Assembly (NCBI GenBank): GCA_002682825.1
Contig: NOKP01000009.1
Span: forward strand, 1,116,001 to 1,180,000
Length of the DNA stretch: 64,000 nt
Direction of reading: 5' to 3'
DNA from: Neonectria sp. B-13
Lineage: Eukaryota; Ascomycota; Sordariomycetes; Hypocreales; Nectriaceae
Shown: positions 21,062-31,666 of the stretch, piece after piece
Layout: each line of letters starts with the position of its first letter
Numbering within the stretch: the stretch's first letter is position 1
Notes under the pieces: model-generated
What the model saw: the letters and a program-made list of their open reading frames with translations, nothing else
What the model was told of the DNA's origin: nothing
The model's database searches: none
Program-made: the position numbers and the translations under genes

Positions 21062-23140
21062 ATGCTCACTCGATCCCTAACCTTGGCGCTCCTGAGTGCA
21101 AGCTCCGTCCAAGCGGGCATCCTCGCACGTCTCGAGGCTAACGATGTCTTCGGCAAGGACTCTGCGACGTTGCAAGGTGTCGCCAGCTTGGTCACAACTA
21201 CGATTTCGTACACGGGATGCTGCACGGCAACTAAGATCATTGTGCCGTGCTCCGGTCCAGCGATCGTCGTCATTGAAGTCCCTATCCAGCCGACAACTTC
21301 CGATAGTACAGACGTGACGACAGTTCCCGAGTATTCACAGATTCCTGTTCCCTCGGAGACCACATCAGCATCCTCAGATACCAATCATGGAGAGGAGCCT
21401 TATACAGAGGCCACGGTTCCAGAGTCCGCGGTGCCAGAGTCCACAGTACCGGAGACCATTGTGGCAGAGAAATCATGCACAGAGACGGCAGGACTGGAAA
21501 CCACAGTGGCCACTTCGGCGGCAGGGGAATCGTATACGGAGTCAACCGACGCCATTTTAAACTCCGATGCCACAACATCAACAGCACCACCGGCCGAGAA
21601 ACCCTATGAAATGCCAACTGCATCTGAGACTGAACTAGTTTCATCTTCGACAACAGTACCTCCGAAATCAACGCATACAACATACACAACGCCAACATCC
21701 TCAAAGTGCGAAGAGGAAATATCGTCCTCTACCTGGACTATTATATCTTATTCGTCAGCCTCACAGTTCTCGGTATCTGAGTCTTCGACGCTGTCAAGCT
21801 CCTCGACCACACCAGGGTACTCGAACCCTTCATCATCGACATATGTATGGCACAATTCGTCATCTTCGTTGTCGACCTCGTCCAGCTGGGCATCATCTAC
21901 TTCAGTGTCTTCGAGCCTTTCAAGCTCGGCTTTTTTCAGCTCAGTGTCATCGACCACAGTATCTACTGCAGCTTCTTCTTCTCCTTCTTCTTCTTTTTCC
22001 GTATCATCTTCATCTTCGACTTCTGCATCTTCAAGCTCCGCTCCGACATCGGGATCTTCGCCCACTCCATCAGCACCATCTACTTCAGCTTCATCTACGC
22101 CAGACTCCTTTACAACGGCCGCGTCTACGCCAGTATATTCAAGCTCTACGTCTACTTTGGCATCCTCGATTTCGGACCCTAGCTCGTCGACATTATCCAC
22201 GTCAGCGTCTTCAACGCCTACGTCAACACCTACGACGTCTGAGGAAATTCCCACAACTTCTATAACAACTTCCGAAACACCTACACTAGAACCTACCACA
22301 CCCACAACGTCTGAGGAAACTTCCGCAGCATCCGCAACATCTACAACGACTTCCGAAACACCTATCACGTCCACGACGGCTGAAGAAATTCCCACAACAT
22401 CTGCAGCATCTTCAACGACTTCTGAAACATCTATCACGTCCACAACGTCTGAGGAAATTTCCGCAACTTCCACAATTGCTTCTGAAACGCCAACACCGCC
22501 ACCCAAGTCTTGTGAAATTTCAACAGAATGTCCAAGTCCAGGTTTTCAAATCCAGTACTTCGCCAATCAGTTTGGTGGATATGGGAAGCCCGGGGGCACG
22601 CCTTCGTCGTCCTATATTGGGCAGCCCGCAGTGGATATATCATATACCAACATAGCGTTTTTCACACCGAACGCATCGCCAAACTTGCCAGTAATCTACC
22701 CTGACCCAACGAGTCCACAGACCCCGTATTACATCGGCTGGGCTCGACAGACCAACGGCGGCATCATCGTGGACGCCAACGCCTTCGCCCTCGAGTATGC
22801 TGGATTATACCGTGCTCCCGAGTCCGGAATCTACACATTCTGCATTACCGCAGATTCCCGAGCCGAATTTTTCTTCGGCGATGGCGTCGCGTTTGACTGT
22901 GCCACGGCTGGAATCTCTACCAACGCGAAGGCATTAATCGCATCGGACAGTTCCTCTGAAGTCGCCTGCGGTGGGCTCGATTTGGTTCAAGGCAACTACT
23001 ACCCTATGAGAATCTTCATGGGCAATTCGGAAGGCATCTCGAGTTTCAGGTTTTCGATTCAGAGACCAAGCGAGACCTTTGACGAGCGAAAGAGTGATTT
23101 TACGGGTCTCATATATAGTATGTATTGTGCAGTGCTGTAA
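21062..23140 (+). CDS. Secreted GLEYA-type adhesin-like protein with Ser/Thr-rich stalk
   Basis: An intronless 692-residue protein with an N-terminal signal peptide (MLTRSLTLALLSASSVQAG). A short Cys-containing segment (TGCCTATKIIVPCSG) is followed by about 400 residues of Ser/Thr-rich, probably O-glycosylated stalk, including four imperfect repeats. The C-terminal 180 residues form a GLEYA/PA14-like carbohydrate-binding module: FQIQYFANQFGGY, EYAGLYRAPESGIYTFCI, FFFGDGVAFDC and YYPMRIFMGN. GLEYA adhesins bind sugars at the cell surface and support adhesion or flocculation. Having the lectin module at the C terminus with no following hydrophobic tail, this protein has no obvious GPI anchor. 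A possible GTATGT donor near 23117 leaves the last few codons uncertain. Confidence 0.82.
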   Translation: MLTRSLTLALLSASSVQAGILARLEANDVFGKDSATLQGVASLVTTTISYTGCCTATKIIVPCSGPAIVVIEVPIQPTTSDSTDVTTVPEYSQIPVPSETTSASSDTNHGEEPYTEATVPESAVPESTVPETIVAEKSCTETAGLETTVATSAAGESYTESTDAILNSDATTSTAPPAEKPYEMPTASETELVSSSTTVPPKSTHTTYTTPTSSKCEEEISSSTWTIISYSSASQFSVSESSTLSSSSTTPGYSNPSSSTYVWHNSSSSLSTSSSWASSTSVSSSLSSSAFFSSVSSTTVSTAASSSPSSSFSVSSSSSTSASSSSAPTSGSSPTPSAPSTSASSTPDSFTTAASTPVYSSSTSTLASSISDPSSSTLSTSASSTPTSTPTTSEEIPTTSITTSETPTLEPTTPTTSEETSAASATSTTTSETPITSTTAEEIPTTSAASSTTSETSITSTTSEEISATSTIASETPTPPPKSCEISTECPSPGFQIQYFANQFGGYGKPGGTPSSSYIGQPAVDISYTNIAFFTPNASPNLPVIYPDPTSPQTPYYIGWARQTNGGIIVDANAFALEYAGLYRAPESGIYTFCITADSRAEFFFGDGVAFDCATAGISTNAKALIASDSSSEVACGGLDLVQGNYYPMRIFMGNSEGISSFRFSIQRPSETFDERKSDFTGLIYSMYCAVL
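22235..22500 (+). repeat. Four imperfect 69-72 bp tandem repeats in the adhesin stalk
   Basis: Copies start at 22235, 22307, 22376 and 22445, each opening with ACGTCTGAGGAAA or a variant and encoding TSEE(I/T)...TSET-type Ser/Thr-rich units. Their lengths are multiples of three, so copy-number change would keep the frame. Confidence 0.75.
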
Positions 23141-23807
23141 TAGTGATAATGCTAGATGTACATATAAATACTTATGCTTGTTTTTACCCTTAATCGATAT
23201 AATTAGATAGAACAAAGCAACACGGTAGATAGCATATATATAAATATGCATTTGTACTTCACCTTCACTACCAGGTTTTCTTTTAACTTTACCAATTACT
23301 CCAACGGCTAGATATTTGCATTTGATTAAACGGATGACCCATGCTTTCGAAGATTCGAAGGTACCGTGTCGCACCTCCTTTTAATGACCCTGTATGCTCA
23401 AATGATGAGGAGTGGAAAGGACAGTTAGCATCCTCCCACCTGGCTCTAGCTCTCAGCTCTGGCCTCCACCACATAGCCCGGCCGAAACACATAAAATGTA
23501 TCGCCAATCCGAGTCCGTTTTCATCCTATAAATGATAGCTAGATGGAGGCTATCTCGCTTATGGAGCCCAGTGCCACCTTGAGAACTTTTGTCGTGCACG
23601 AGAACAGGCCTCGGTGGCATGCTTAATGCCCAAGGCCCCCTTAGAATTACCTTGTCTCGTTTATCGAGATTCTGTAGTTGAGCACATTCTCTTCTGTTGT
23701 CTTAGGCTACAACTCATAGTCTCTTCTAGATACCTAGGGAACTCCTAATTTCATTAAATGGCAAGCAACGTGATTCATGTGGATTCATTTGACTTGATAC
23801 TGAGTCT
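23141..23807. other. Convergent spacer, no gene seen
   Basis: 3' regions of the GLEYA gene and the acetyltransferase gene. AT-rich near 23140-23260. Confidence 0.5.
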
Positions 23808-25229
23808 CTATCCAATATATTTCCCGTACTTGGTAAACTCTTCATCCGCCTTTAAACGCTCCATGTCCTCCTCCCTCAGCGAGATACCAAGGCTAATTTC
23901 CCCATCTAGGGTCTTAGGCATGAGGTACATCAGGCACTCGAAGGGGTTAAACCGAGGCCGTCTGACTGACTCTGGCTTCCCAAGTCCAAAGTTGAAGTCG
24001 AGCTCGTAACAGGCGACCTTGGCCCAAGAGCTCAACATAATATCCGCCGGAGGATTTATCGAAGCTGAGATGTTGAATATCGACTTATCAGGTGACCTGT
24101 CCATGAACGTTGCCAGCCCACGCATGCGATGAATGAGACTCGCAGACTTCAGCTCCGCGCGTAGCTTCGATGCCACGACACCGAGTGGTTCGTCGACGAG
24201 TTGCTGAAGCGTGCTTTTATTGTAGGTCATGTTCTGGAGCAGGCCTGGGTAGGCCTTGGGAGCTCCCACGAGGCCTCGCGCATCGACTGCCCGGGCAAAC
24301 TTGGTCTCGTCGGTAGGGTTGAAGCGCGGGAGGCGCGCTCGGGTGACACACTGCCAGATCAAGGCGCTGAGGGCATCGTCGGTGGAGATGAACCCCTTGG
24401 TGGCATCCACCGATTTTGACGCCTCGGACTTCAAGGCAGAGAGGGAGTTTGCGCTGAAGGAGAAGTACTCCCAGGTCGCTTTCGGGGGAGTCGGTGGAGG
24501 ACTGGGCTTGCTGTCTGGTGACGGTGGCTGCGGTGGAGGGGGTCGGATGATCTGGGCGTCAAGTTCGCTACCGGGTGTGTAAGACTCGTCTAGGAGAGGA
24601 ATAACAGTCTTGCGTGGGAAGTTTCCGACAACCAGCTCTTCCTCAGTAAAGGGTTCGTTCGTGCAGGCCTTGGAAAGCAGGCGGATCACTTCGCCCTGAC
24701 CGGTCATGTCCATGGTGCTGTGCTGGCCGTTGACTGTGAGAATGAGGCCCCCGTCGATGTAGTTTGCCTGCAGGAGCAAGACGGGCTCTGGATCGGAAGC
24801 GTTGTAGCCTGGGCCTCCAGGGAGCGTGTTCCGAGGCGCAATGACGTTCTCATCGAGCATGCGCATGGGAAAATCCGCGCTCTTGAGGCCATCCCAAGTC
24901 GGTGCTGAAGGGTCGTCGCGGAGGTCCTTGGTGACTAGGCGAGGCGTCCTGTCCAGGGCCTTGATCTTGAATATGCCAGAACCGCCGTCGTTTGTAGGCT
25001 CGTTGACTACTTGGCCAGCCACCCACGGAAAACTCTCCGATAGGCGCTCGAGGCCATTTTCTAGGGTTTTGATGATGGTGGGATAGGCTGAAGGATCGGG
25101 GACAGGGAAGCAGAAGCAGATTTGGGTGTAGATCCTCATGAGGGGTTGTTGGCCGAGGATGTCCAGCTCGACGTCTAGCGCATCGGTGGTGGCGGTGGTG
25201 GTGGTTGCATCCATGATGGAGTCGGGCAT
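23808..25229 (-). CDS. TRI101-like O-acetyltransferase (BAHD-type fold)
   Basis: A 473-residue intronless acyl-CoA-dependent transferase. The catalytic HxxxD is His170-Ser-Thr-Met-Asp174 inside TVNGQHSTMDMTGQ, and the DFGWG-like element is DFNFGLGKPE near the C terminus. Strings such as KDLRDDPSAPT, DENVIAPR, STDDALSALIWQ and YPGLLQNMTYN closely recall trichothecene 3-O-acetyltransferase, the enzyme that acetylates the C3 hydroxyl of trichothecenes for self-protection. Homologues also occur in fungi that make no trichothecene, so the substrate here is open. A Pro-rich loop (about residues 245-270) looks disordered. The ATG of MPDSIMD is chosen; an in-frame option lies 15 bases downstream. It starts a block of small-molecule genes but has no TRI-type neighbour. 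Confidence 0.85.
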   Translation of the reverse strand: MPDSIMDATTTTATTDALDVELDILGQQPLMRIYTQICFCFPVPDPSAYPTIIKTLENGLERLSESFPWVAGQVVNEPTNDGGSGIFKIKALDRTPRLVTKDLRDDPSAPTWDGLKSADFPMRMLDENVIAPRNTLPGGPGYNASDPEPVLLLQANYIDGGLILTVNGQHSTMDMTGQGEVIRLLSKACTNEPFTEEELVVGNFPRKTVIPLLDESYTPGSELDAQIIRPPPPQPPSPDSKPSPPPTPPKATWEYFSFSANSLSALKSEASKSVDATKGFISTDDALSALIWQCVTRARLPRFNPTDETKFARAVDARGLVGAPKAYPGLLQNMTYNKSTLQQLVDEPLGVVASKLRAELKSASLIHRMRGLATFMDRSPDKSIFNISASINPPADIMLSSWAKVACYELDFNFGLGKPESVRRPRFNPFECLMYLMPKTLDGEISLGISLREEDMERLKADEEFTKYGKYIG

Positions 25230-26414
25230 GCGTGAGTAGTTACTTCTTGTAGAACAAATTTTCTCTTGCTGGATATGCTTGATTGATTGAGTCTGTAGAA
25301 TGAACGTGCTCTCGTTTATGATGGCTGATATAAAGCTTCGGACTCTGGGGCCTGTATTTGTATCCGGCGAGCAAGACAGCCCCGCATTATGCAGTCCAGT
25401 AGTGATCAACATCCCCTGCTGTTTGGGGCGCCACTGTGGAGTCTAGCGTCTCTCTCATGATGAGTCGAAGGCCATGTTTGCCCGTTTTGGCTGGCGGGAA
25501 CGCGTCCATTCAGGGCTACTTTTATGATTGCAAGGCTGATTATGTTTTGGAGTCACAAACGAAATTATCAAGAGATGAAGGGGAATTGGTATAAACGTTT
25601 GCAATTTCGATTAGTGTTGAAGTCAACAAAGAGAAGGGATCTCACTTGCAGTGTCTGGGTAGTCAATAGGGCTCTGGCTTGGAGGATGTCGAAGAATCCC
25701 CAAACAACGCCAAGAGCAGTAGAAAGAGGGCTAGAGGAGGGCATTGGTGGTTTTACTCTCTATATATATGTATTTCTACCTTCTCCTTCACCATGTTCTA
25801 CAACTTTAGTGGGTCATTCCCGTGTGATCTATCTCAGACATAGTAGCTTGGATTGGTCCGGGCACGCCTTTGGATACCAAAGAGAAGGGAGCACGGGTGC
25901 ATACTATCAGTCCGTAGGCTACGACAAGCTATGCCTAACATATTCCACCCTAGGCAATTCCATTCGTGGTTTCTTGTGAATATGTATAGTTCGCTCTTAT
26001 GCCTTAGCCAATCGCGCGAATAACTCATGCTCAGTCTTTATCTTAGAGTCAACTAGACAAAGCTCCAGGTATTAGAATCTTAGGCACCGCCAGCACGGAC
26101 AGGAGTGTTGGCTCAACCTGTCGATTGCCCAAGAGATCAACTGGTCTGGTGCACCGATCATTACTCACCCTAAAGATAATCTACCGACATCCGTGTTGCC
26201 ATTTCACGACTTCAATCATTAGACTGGTCTCTACACAAACGACGCCCTGTCAGCAAACCAAGCGGACCCGCATTCCGACACGGCATCCGTTCCCGTCATC
26301 TCTGACTCATCCATGGGCATTATCCTCTGCATTTCAGATCGTTTCAACGGCCAACATTTATAGCATCTTCAAACATCACGATTGCCTCCACCACAATCAG
26401 ATAAATATTTCACC
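25230..26414. other. Divergent promoter region, no gene seen
   Basis: About 1.2 kb between the divergent acetyltransferase and dehydrogenase genes. Open frames on either strand show no domain. Confidence 0.5.
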
Positions 26415-27484
26415 ATGGCAACCCCAAAGCTAGGATGGATTGGTGCGTTTCATACTGCCTGGATGATGCTTCCTGCTGATCTCATAACCGTTTAGGACTC
26501 GGGTCAATGGGATTGCCCATGGCGACCAATCTCCAGAAGCACCTGTCTCAAATCGGGGCGCCGCATCTGCAATACTATAATCGTACCATGTCTCGCGGAG
26601 AGCCTCTTCAAAGCCTCGGCGGCGTACCGTCCACGTCCGTTAAAGACCTGGTTGCAGACACCGATATTGTGTTCATGTCATTGAGCGACGACTCGGCTTT
26701 GAAATCCACCTTAGACTCTGTACTCGAGGCTGGAGATGCCCTCTCAGGGAAGCTCGTCGTCGACACCTCCACAGTTCACCCTGACTCCTCAGCCGATGCT
26801 GAAGCCCGGCTTTCAGCAAAGGGCGCCAAATTCATCGCTTCCCCTGTATTTGGTGCAAGTCCCGTTGCTGCTCAAGGCCAGCTTCTATGGATTGTGGCCG
26901 GTCCTGATGATGCGGTCCAGTCAATTAGTCCTTTCCTGGTCGGCGTGATGGGCAGGGGAGTCATTCGCGTTGGCCAAGATGTTCGGCAGTCTAGTATGAT
27001 GAAAACAGCAGGGTAAGTCCACTGGAGCATCAAGAATGGCAAAGCTCATCATATCAATAGAAACTTCATCACGGCCGGAATGATGGAACTCGTCGCTGAA
27101 GCACACGTCTTGGCGGAGAAGACCGGCCTGGGCAGCCAGAACCTAGAAGCCCTCATCGAGCAGCAATACGGCCCTCTTGCTCTCTCCATGTCCAAGCGGC
27201 TTACAACCGGAGCCTACATGCCTGCCCGCGGTGAAAGGCCGTGGTCTGATTTAAACCTGGCGTTGAAAGACGTCGGGCACGGGATCAAGTGCGCTGATCA
27301 AGCTGGGTTGAAGCTCGAGGTTGCCGATGTAGCATTGAAGCATCTCAAGGAGGCTAGCGAGTTTTCCGCTGCTGAAGGACGACCTCTAGATTCTTCTTCT
27401 ATGTACGGCGTGTTGCGAACGCAGGCGGGATTGCCTTTTGAAACCGAATACGTGAAGAAGAGGGACGAAGAGAAAGAGAAGTGA
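26415..27484 (+). CDS. NADP-binding beta-hydroxyacid dehydrogenase (HIBADH/6PGDH-like)
   Basis: A 322-residue oxidoreductase in three exons (introns 26443-26495 and 27013-27060). Exon 1 has only nine complete codons and gives LGWIG, joined to LGSMGLPMATNL, which completes the Rossmann GxGxxG. Further family marks are VFMSLSDDSALKSTL, VDTSTVHPDSSADAEARL, KFIASPVFGASPVAAQGQL and the catalytic Lys in KTAGN (split by intron 2), followed by the all-helical C-terminal domain. The family oxidises or reduces 3-hydroxy acids such as 3-hydroxyisobutyrate, or succinic and glyoxylic semialdehydes, with NAD(P). The specific substrate is not evident. It converges with the neighbouring MFS gene, whose stop lies 55 bases away. 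Confidence 0.87.
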
Positions 27485-27539
27485 TCCTAAGACCACCAAG
27501 CATATTTGATCATATTACTAGAATTATTTCAACTGCGTC

Positions 27540-29231
27540 TCACAGCGCTGCCTTTCCTCTTGACTCGAACGGAAGAAAAAGAACCATAATTCCTGCCGCG
27601 ATGAACAGTGCCCCGCTTGTATACACGGGAGCCGCGGTCTCCAAGTTGGCAAACATTGCAATTATGGGCTGTACTCCGTTAGTAATCTTAGTCGAATAGA
27701 ACTGCTGAGTGTACTTACCGCCATGATTCCAAATATGCGGTTGCACGTTGCGGCCAGAGCGTTGCCCGTTCCTCGTTGCGGAGTGGGAAATAGTTCAGGC
27801 GTGAATCCGTAAAGAACCGCGTACATGATGTTGCTGAAGAAGCTAAAGGCGCAGTTCCATCCCAGCAGGGATTCGCTATTCAAAGCCGTCGTCGAGCAGT
27901 AGAGAAACACGCCCGTGAGCACGGTGCTCAGCGATAGTGTGCCCTTGCGTCCCAGCCGCGGCACCTCCACGAGGTAACCCCCCAGCAATGCCCCGGGAAC
28001 ACCGAGAGTCGCGATGATGAGGCTGTTGCGATACGTCAGGTACGTGCTACCATCTCCAAAGTCTGCGCCTCTGGTCGCCTGGATATACGGCAAGAATGCG
28101 TTGTACAGTGGGTATCCCAGGCCGATCAGAGCCCAGATGGCCATTATAAGCCCGGTGCTGAGACCAAGTGACCTCGAGGAGAACAACAATCGGATGTGGC
28201 TGAGGTCAACTTTCTCGAGGTGTCTCTTCAGGACTGCGGTGGCGTCAGTCTGGGCAACGTACCCTTCGGGCTCGCAAGCTCTCAGATCGTCGATGGTAAG
28301 AGGGCTCGTTGTCCCGTTGCGCTTGGCCACCTTGTGAACGACTGCAACAGCCTCTTCGTCGCGGCCCTTGCCCATGAGAAACTTGGGCGACTCATAAATC
28401 GTAAAGAAGCCGAAGCGGATGACGAACATGAGCAGCGTGAGGCCACCAACGGCAATCACGAAATATCTCCAGCCCATGTTCTTCTTCCGGGTGCAGATCT
28501 CGTCTTGCTCGCAGGTGAGGTTTCCCAGTAAGGGCCAAGCGATCAACGTAGCAATGACTTGTGCGATGGCCCAGTCAACGGAGAGGACGGTAAGAAGATA
28601 CTGATGCGTCGACGGCAAGAACTCGAGGAAGATGGCCGAGTCCACGGGCAAGTTTCCGCCAACGCCAAACGACCAGAGCGCGGCGAAGACACCCACGGCG
28701 GCGAAATTCGGAGACCCGGCTGCAATGAGACCCCAGACGGCCGTCAGCCCAAGTGTCAGGTTGAAGGCCAACTTGCGCCCGAAGATGTCGCAGCCGAATC
28801 CCCAGAACATGGCGCCGCCGAGAAGGCCAATGTTCTGGGCCAGGGTGAGCAGAGGTGGGCGCGAGGGCTTGAACTCGTTGGCCACGGGGGTGAAGATGAG
28901 GGAGGTGACGATGGGCCACAGGTTGTCGCTGGCCCAGCCGAAGCCGATGACTACGAATAGTTCCCATTGGTATTTCCCCATACCGATGTCTCGGATCTAG
29001 GTTCAGAGCTTGGTTAGAGATGGAATTTGGGCATGTGGTGTTTGCACATACAGCTCGGTTGAGGACCCTCGCCTTGGCCTCATAGACTGGGTCCAGGGCG
29101 CCCTTGGGGATGATGGCTTCATCGTCTGTACTGGACTCGATGCTATCCCGACGGCCATCGTGGGTGACGGGGCTATCGACCTTGTGATCAGGGTCAGCGC
29201 CTAAATCCGGACCTTTGTATGACGAAGCCAT
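27540..29231 (-). CDS. SV2-like MFS transporter (copy 1)
   Basis: A 528-residue 12-TM transporter in three exons (introns 28997-29051 and 27669-27718). A cytosolic tail of about 65 residues is followed by IRDIGMGKYQWELF at the start of TM1, WGFGCDIFGRKLAF after TM2 (MFS motif A), and FGVGGNLPVDSAIFLEFLP in the TM4-5 region, as in fungal SV2/sugar-porter-related proteins. The last exon supplies the final helix and ends in PFESRGKAAL. The ATG of MASSYKGPD is used. The gene lies about 700 bases from the alpha/beta hydrolase and is related to the MFS gene at 31667, with which it shares the first intron position. The substrate is unknown; organic acids or sugars are typical of relatives. Confidence 0.88.
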
Positions 29232-29928
29232 TGCTCGGTATCGTGAAAGTCTCGCCGGAGTCCTGGACGCGTTTCTTGTCGGAAGCTGTATCCGAACGGG
29301 AGATCTGCACATAAATATGGGGGGTGTTTTATGTGAAGGCGGGGACAGCCCATTCCCACGCTTTGTCCCTTGTTGCGTCTGCGCGGGGTGCGATGGTGCA
29401 ATATGTTGTGAACCCTTCGGCGCAGGTGGTGATTGGGTTGCTGGATTTCCCCGTCTTCGGGTTGTACATGGATCTGCAACGCTATGAGCCGGAGAGGCAA
29501 GTGGACGGCATCGCCTTGCCCGAGCTGACAGCTAACCCGGCGACTGCGTCATGAAGGTGCAATGACAATTTCATACGGCGAGTTTAGAGCCCGGAGTCGT
29601 AAGTTGAGCCCGTGTTTATGACTGTTCTGGTCACGTAATTGGCAATGGTCAATTTACCAGCCGAGCCAAGGTTACACTGCGCGGGTTGTTGCATGGCCAA
29701 AGCTACGAAGGTTGGATCTTACATGCTAGAAGCCCGAAGGATCGGTGGCGACAAGGCCTAAGCGAGCAGAAACAAGTCTAAACCCCACGCCGTGCATCCG
29801 AATACAAATCAAAATTCGACAATTACACATCACTCCACAGGCCAACAGCATTGTCTCAGTTACAACGCACCATTCCAGTCACCCATCCGACTCTGGGAAA
29901 ATCAGAAATTAATCCTCTCAGCAATTCC
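29232..29928. other. Spacer between MFS copy 1 and hydrolase
   Basis: Promoter of the MFS gene and 3' region of the hydrolase. Open frames here are not supported as genes. Confidence 0.5.
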
Positions 29929-31035
29929 TTATGTTTTTATGTGCAACTCATTATTCGGAAGAGGCTCTGTCAGCGCCCAGAGAATCCCTTCTTCCACCAC
30001 CTTGTCCCATCGTCTGGACGCGGATATCTTCTCGTCATACCACCGAAACCCATGCGGAAGTCCAAGAAAGAGGTTGACATCCGTAGGCACTCTGCACAGC
30101 ATCAGCCACCGTTCTCCACATCAAGGAATGTGTACTCACCCAGCCTCTGTCAACATCTTGGCGTACAGAAGAGCTTCGTCCCGCAACGGGTCCAATCCCA
30201 CGATCCCGAGAACTGTCGGCGGCATTCCCTTCACCTGCGCTGGCGACGCATTGCCGGGGTTTAGCTTGGTGTCCTTAGCGTCAGGGTTCGTAACCTTCAA
30301 CAAATCCGAGAAGAAGCGCAGGTCTGAAACAGACATCAACGGCGCTTTCTCGTTCTGCTTGTACGAAGATATAGAGTGGTGTTTCATCTTCTTCAGTTGA
30401 GGCTCGTAGCAGTCAGGGTAGGCCAGACACGGGATCATCAGCACCTGTCCTGCGATAGGTGGGCGTGCATCTGTTCCCCTCGCGAGGTGTCTCTGGAGGG
30501 TCAGCGACGCAGCAACCCAAGCTCCAGCAGAAATCCCGCCAATAATGACCTTTTCGGGATCACCGGCGAACTTGTCCATGTTATCATGAGCCCACTCAAA
30601 CGCGTCTTCGGCGTCATTCCACGGGACGGGATATGTGTGCTCGGGTGTGTGCCTGTAGTTGACGTTGAGTACGGCGACCTGAGACCCGCTGGCGATTCGA
30701 GCGCATACAGCGTCTTCTCCGTCCAAAGTCCCAAACATGAAGCCTCCGCCTTGCAAGTGGACGTAGACGGGGAGACGCGTTTCGTTGCGGATGCTGAGGG
30801 GCCGATAACTGCGAGCCTCGATGAAGCTTCCGTCTCGGGTTGGGATGAGGTAGTCACGAGTATGGACCCGATGTGCCAGGTACCTCATTGCGCTTGCCGA
30901 CTGGGCCTCTCGTTCTTGGTTTGTTATCCTTCGAAGCTCAGATAGCGACATTTCTTGTCCCGCTGGGGGCGGTAGGCTTGCCTCCAGAGCAAGCCACTCG
31001 TCGCTCGTCCCTGCATAATTGGAAAAGTCACACAT
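29929..31035 (-). CDS. Alpha/beta hydrolase, hormone-sensitive-lipase-like family
   Basis: A 352-residue serine hydrolase in two exons (intron 30092-30139, GTGAGT...GCAG). The nucleophile elbow is GGISAGAWVA (GxSxG), the acid lies in GLDPLRDE and the catalytic His in LPHGFRW, which is found only in exon 2. The oxyanion-hole motif that normally reads HGGG is HLQGGGFMFG here, with Gln in the usual His position. The family hydrolyses carboxyl esters of small molecules, acting in the cytosol; no signal peptide is present. The open frame runs up to a TTG, but the first ATG gives MCDFSNYAG and is used. It sits between two related MFS genes on the same strand, suggesting that transported esters may be its substrates. 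Confidence 0.86.
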
Positions 31036-31666
31036 TTCGACTTCAGAATGCTGGAAGGACAAATATACAGCTGATCTCTTTGCAGCTCCTTGACGGGACC
31101 GTCGGCGGTTGTCAGCTCCAGTGTTGCATTTGTCAGACTCGTTGCCGCGGATCGAGGGAACGAATGGAAGCTTCGGCTAACAACGGTGGAGTAGCGACCC
31201 GGTTAGCCTGTCAGGTTGGACCGAGTTTCTGACAATACCGATAGCGGAGACGGGCCGAGGAGGCTGAAGCTACTGCAGGTGTAGGAAGTTACATTTGCCT
31301 TATGGGTGCGTGGTGGAATAGGTCTAGTAATGGTTCGTTGATTACCTCGCATGCAGTGAGAACCCTGAATCATTCCACTACATGGCCTACCAAGGCGGCT
31401 CGCAACTATGTGCTGCTCTATTGCACATGAAATATGATGAAATCATTAGCAAGTCTATTGTTGAAATTCATTTATTAGAAATATAGTAATGATATGCCGT
31501 GAGGCTCATCGCTCTTTTGATTTTCATCGTCATCGCCGTCATCAACAACCCGTGTCGTAACACGAGCACAGCATCGCAACGCCTCCTTGATCACAAAGCA
31601 CCCATATGCATGTTGAAGCATTTACTCGCCACCCACCTGGTATCATTGAAGTACTTGCTGCCGCCT
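31036..31666. other. Spacer between hydrolase and MFS copy 2
   Basis: Promoter of the hydrolase and 3' region of the next MFS gene. No gene recognised. Confidence 0.5.

Noticed and set aside
21748..22506. 252-codon minus-strand Val/Asp/Glu-rich frame
   Set aside because: It is the mirror of the Ser/Thr-rich stalk coding sequence.
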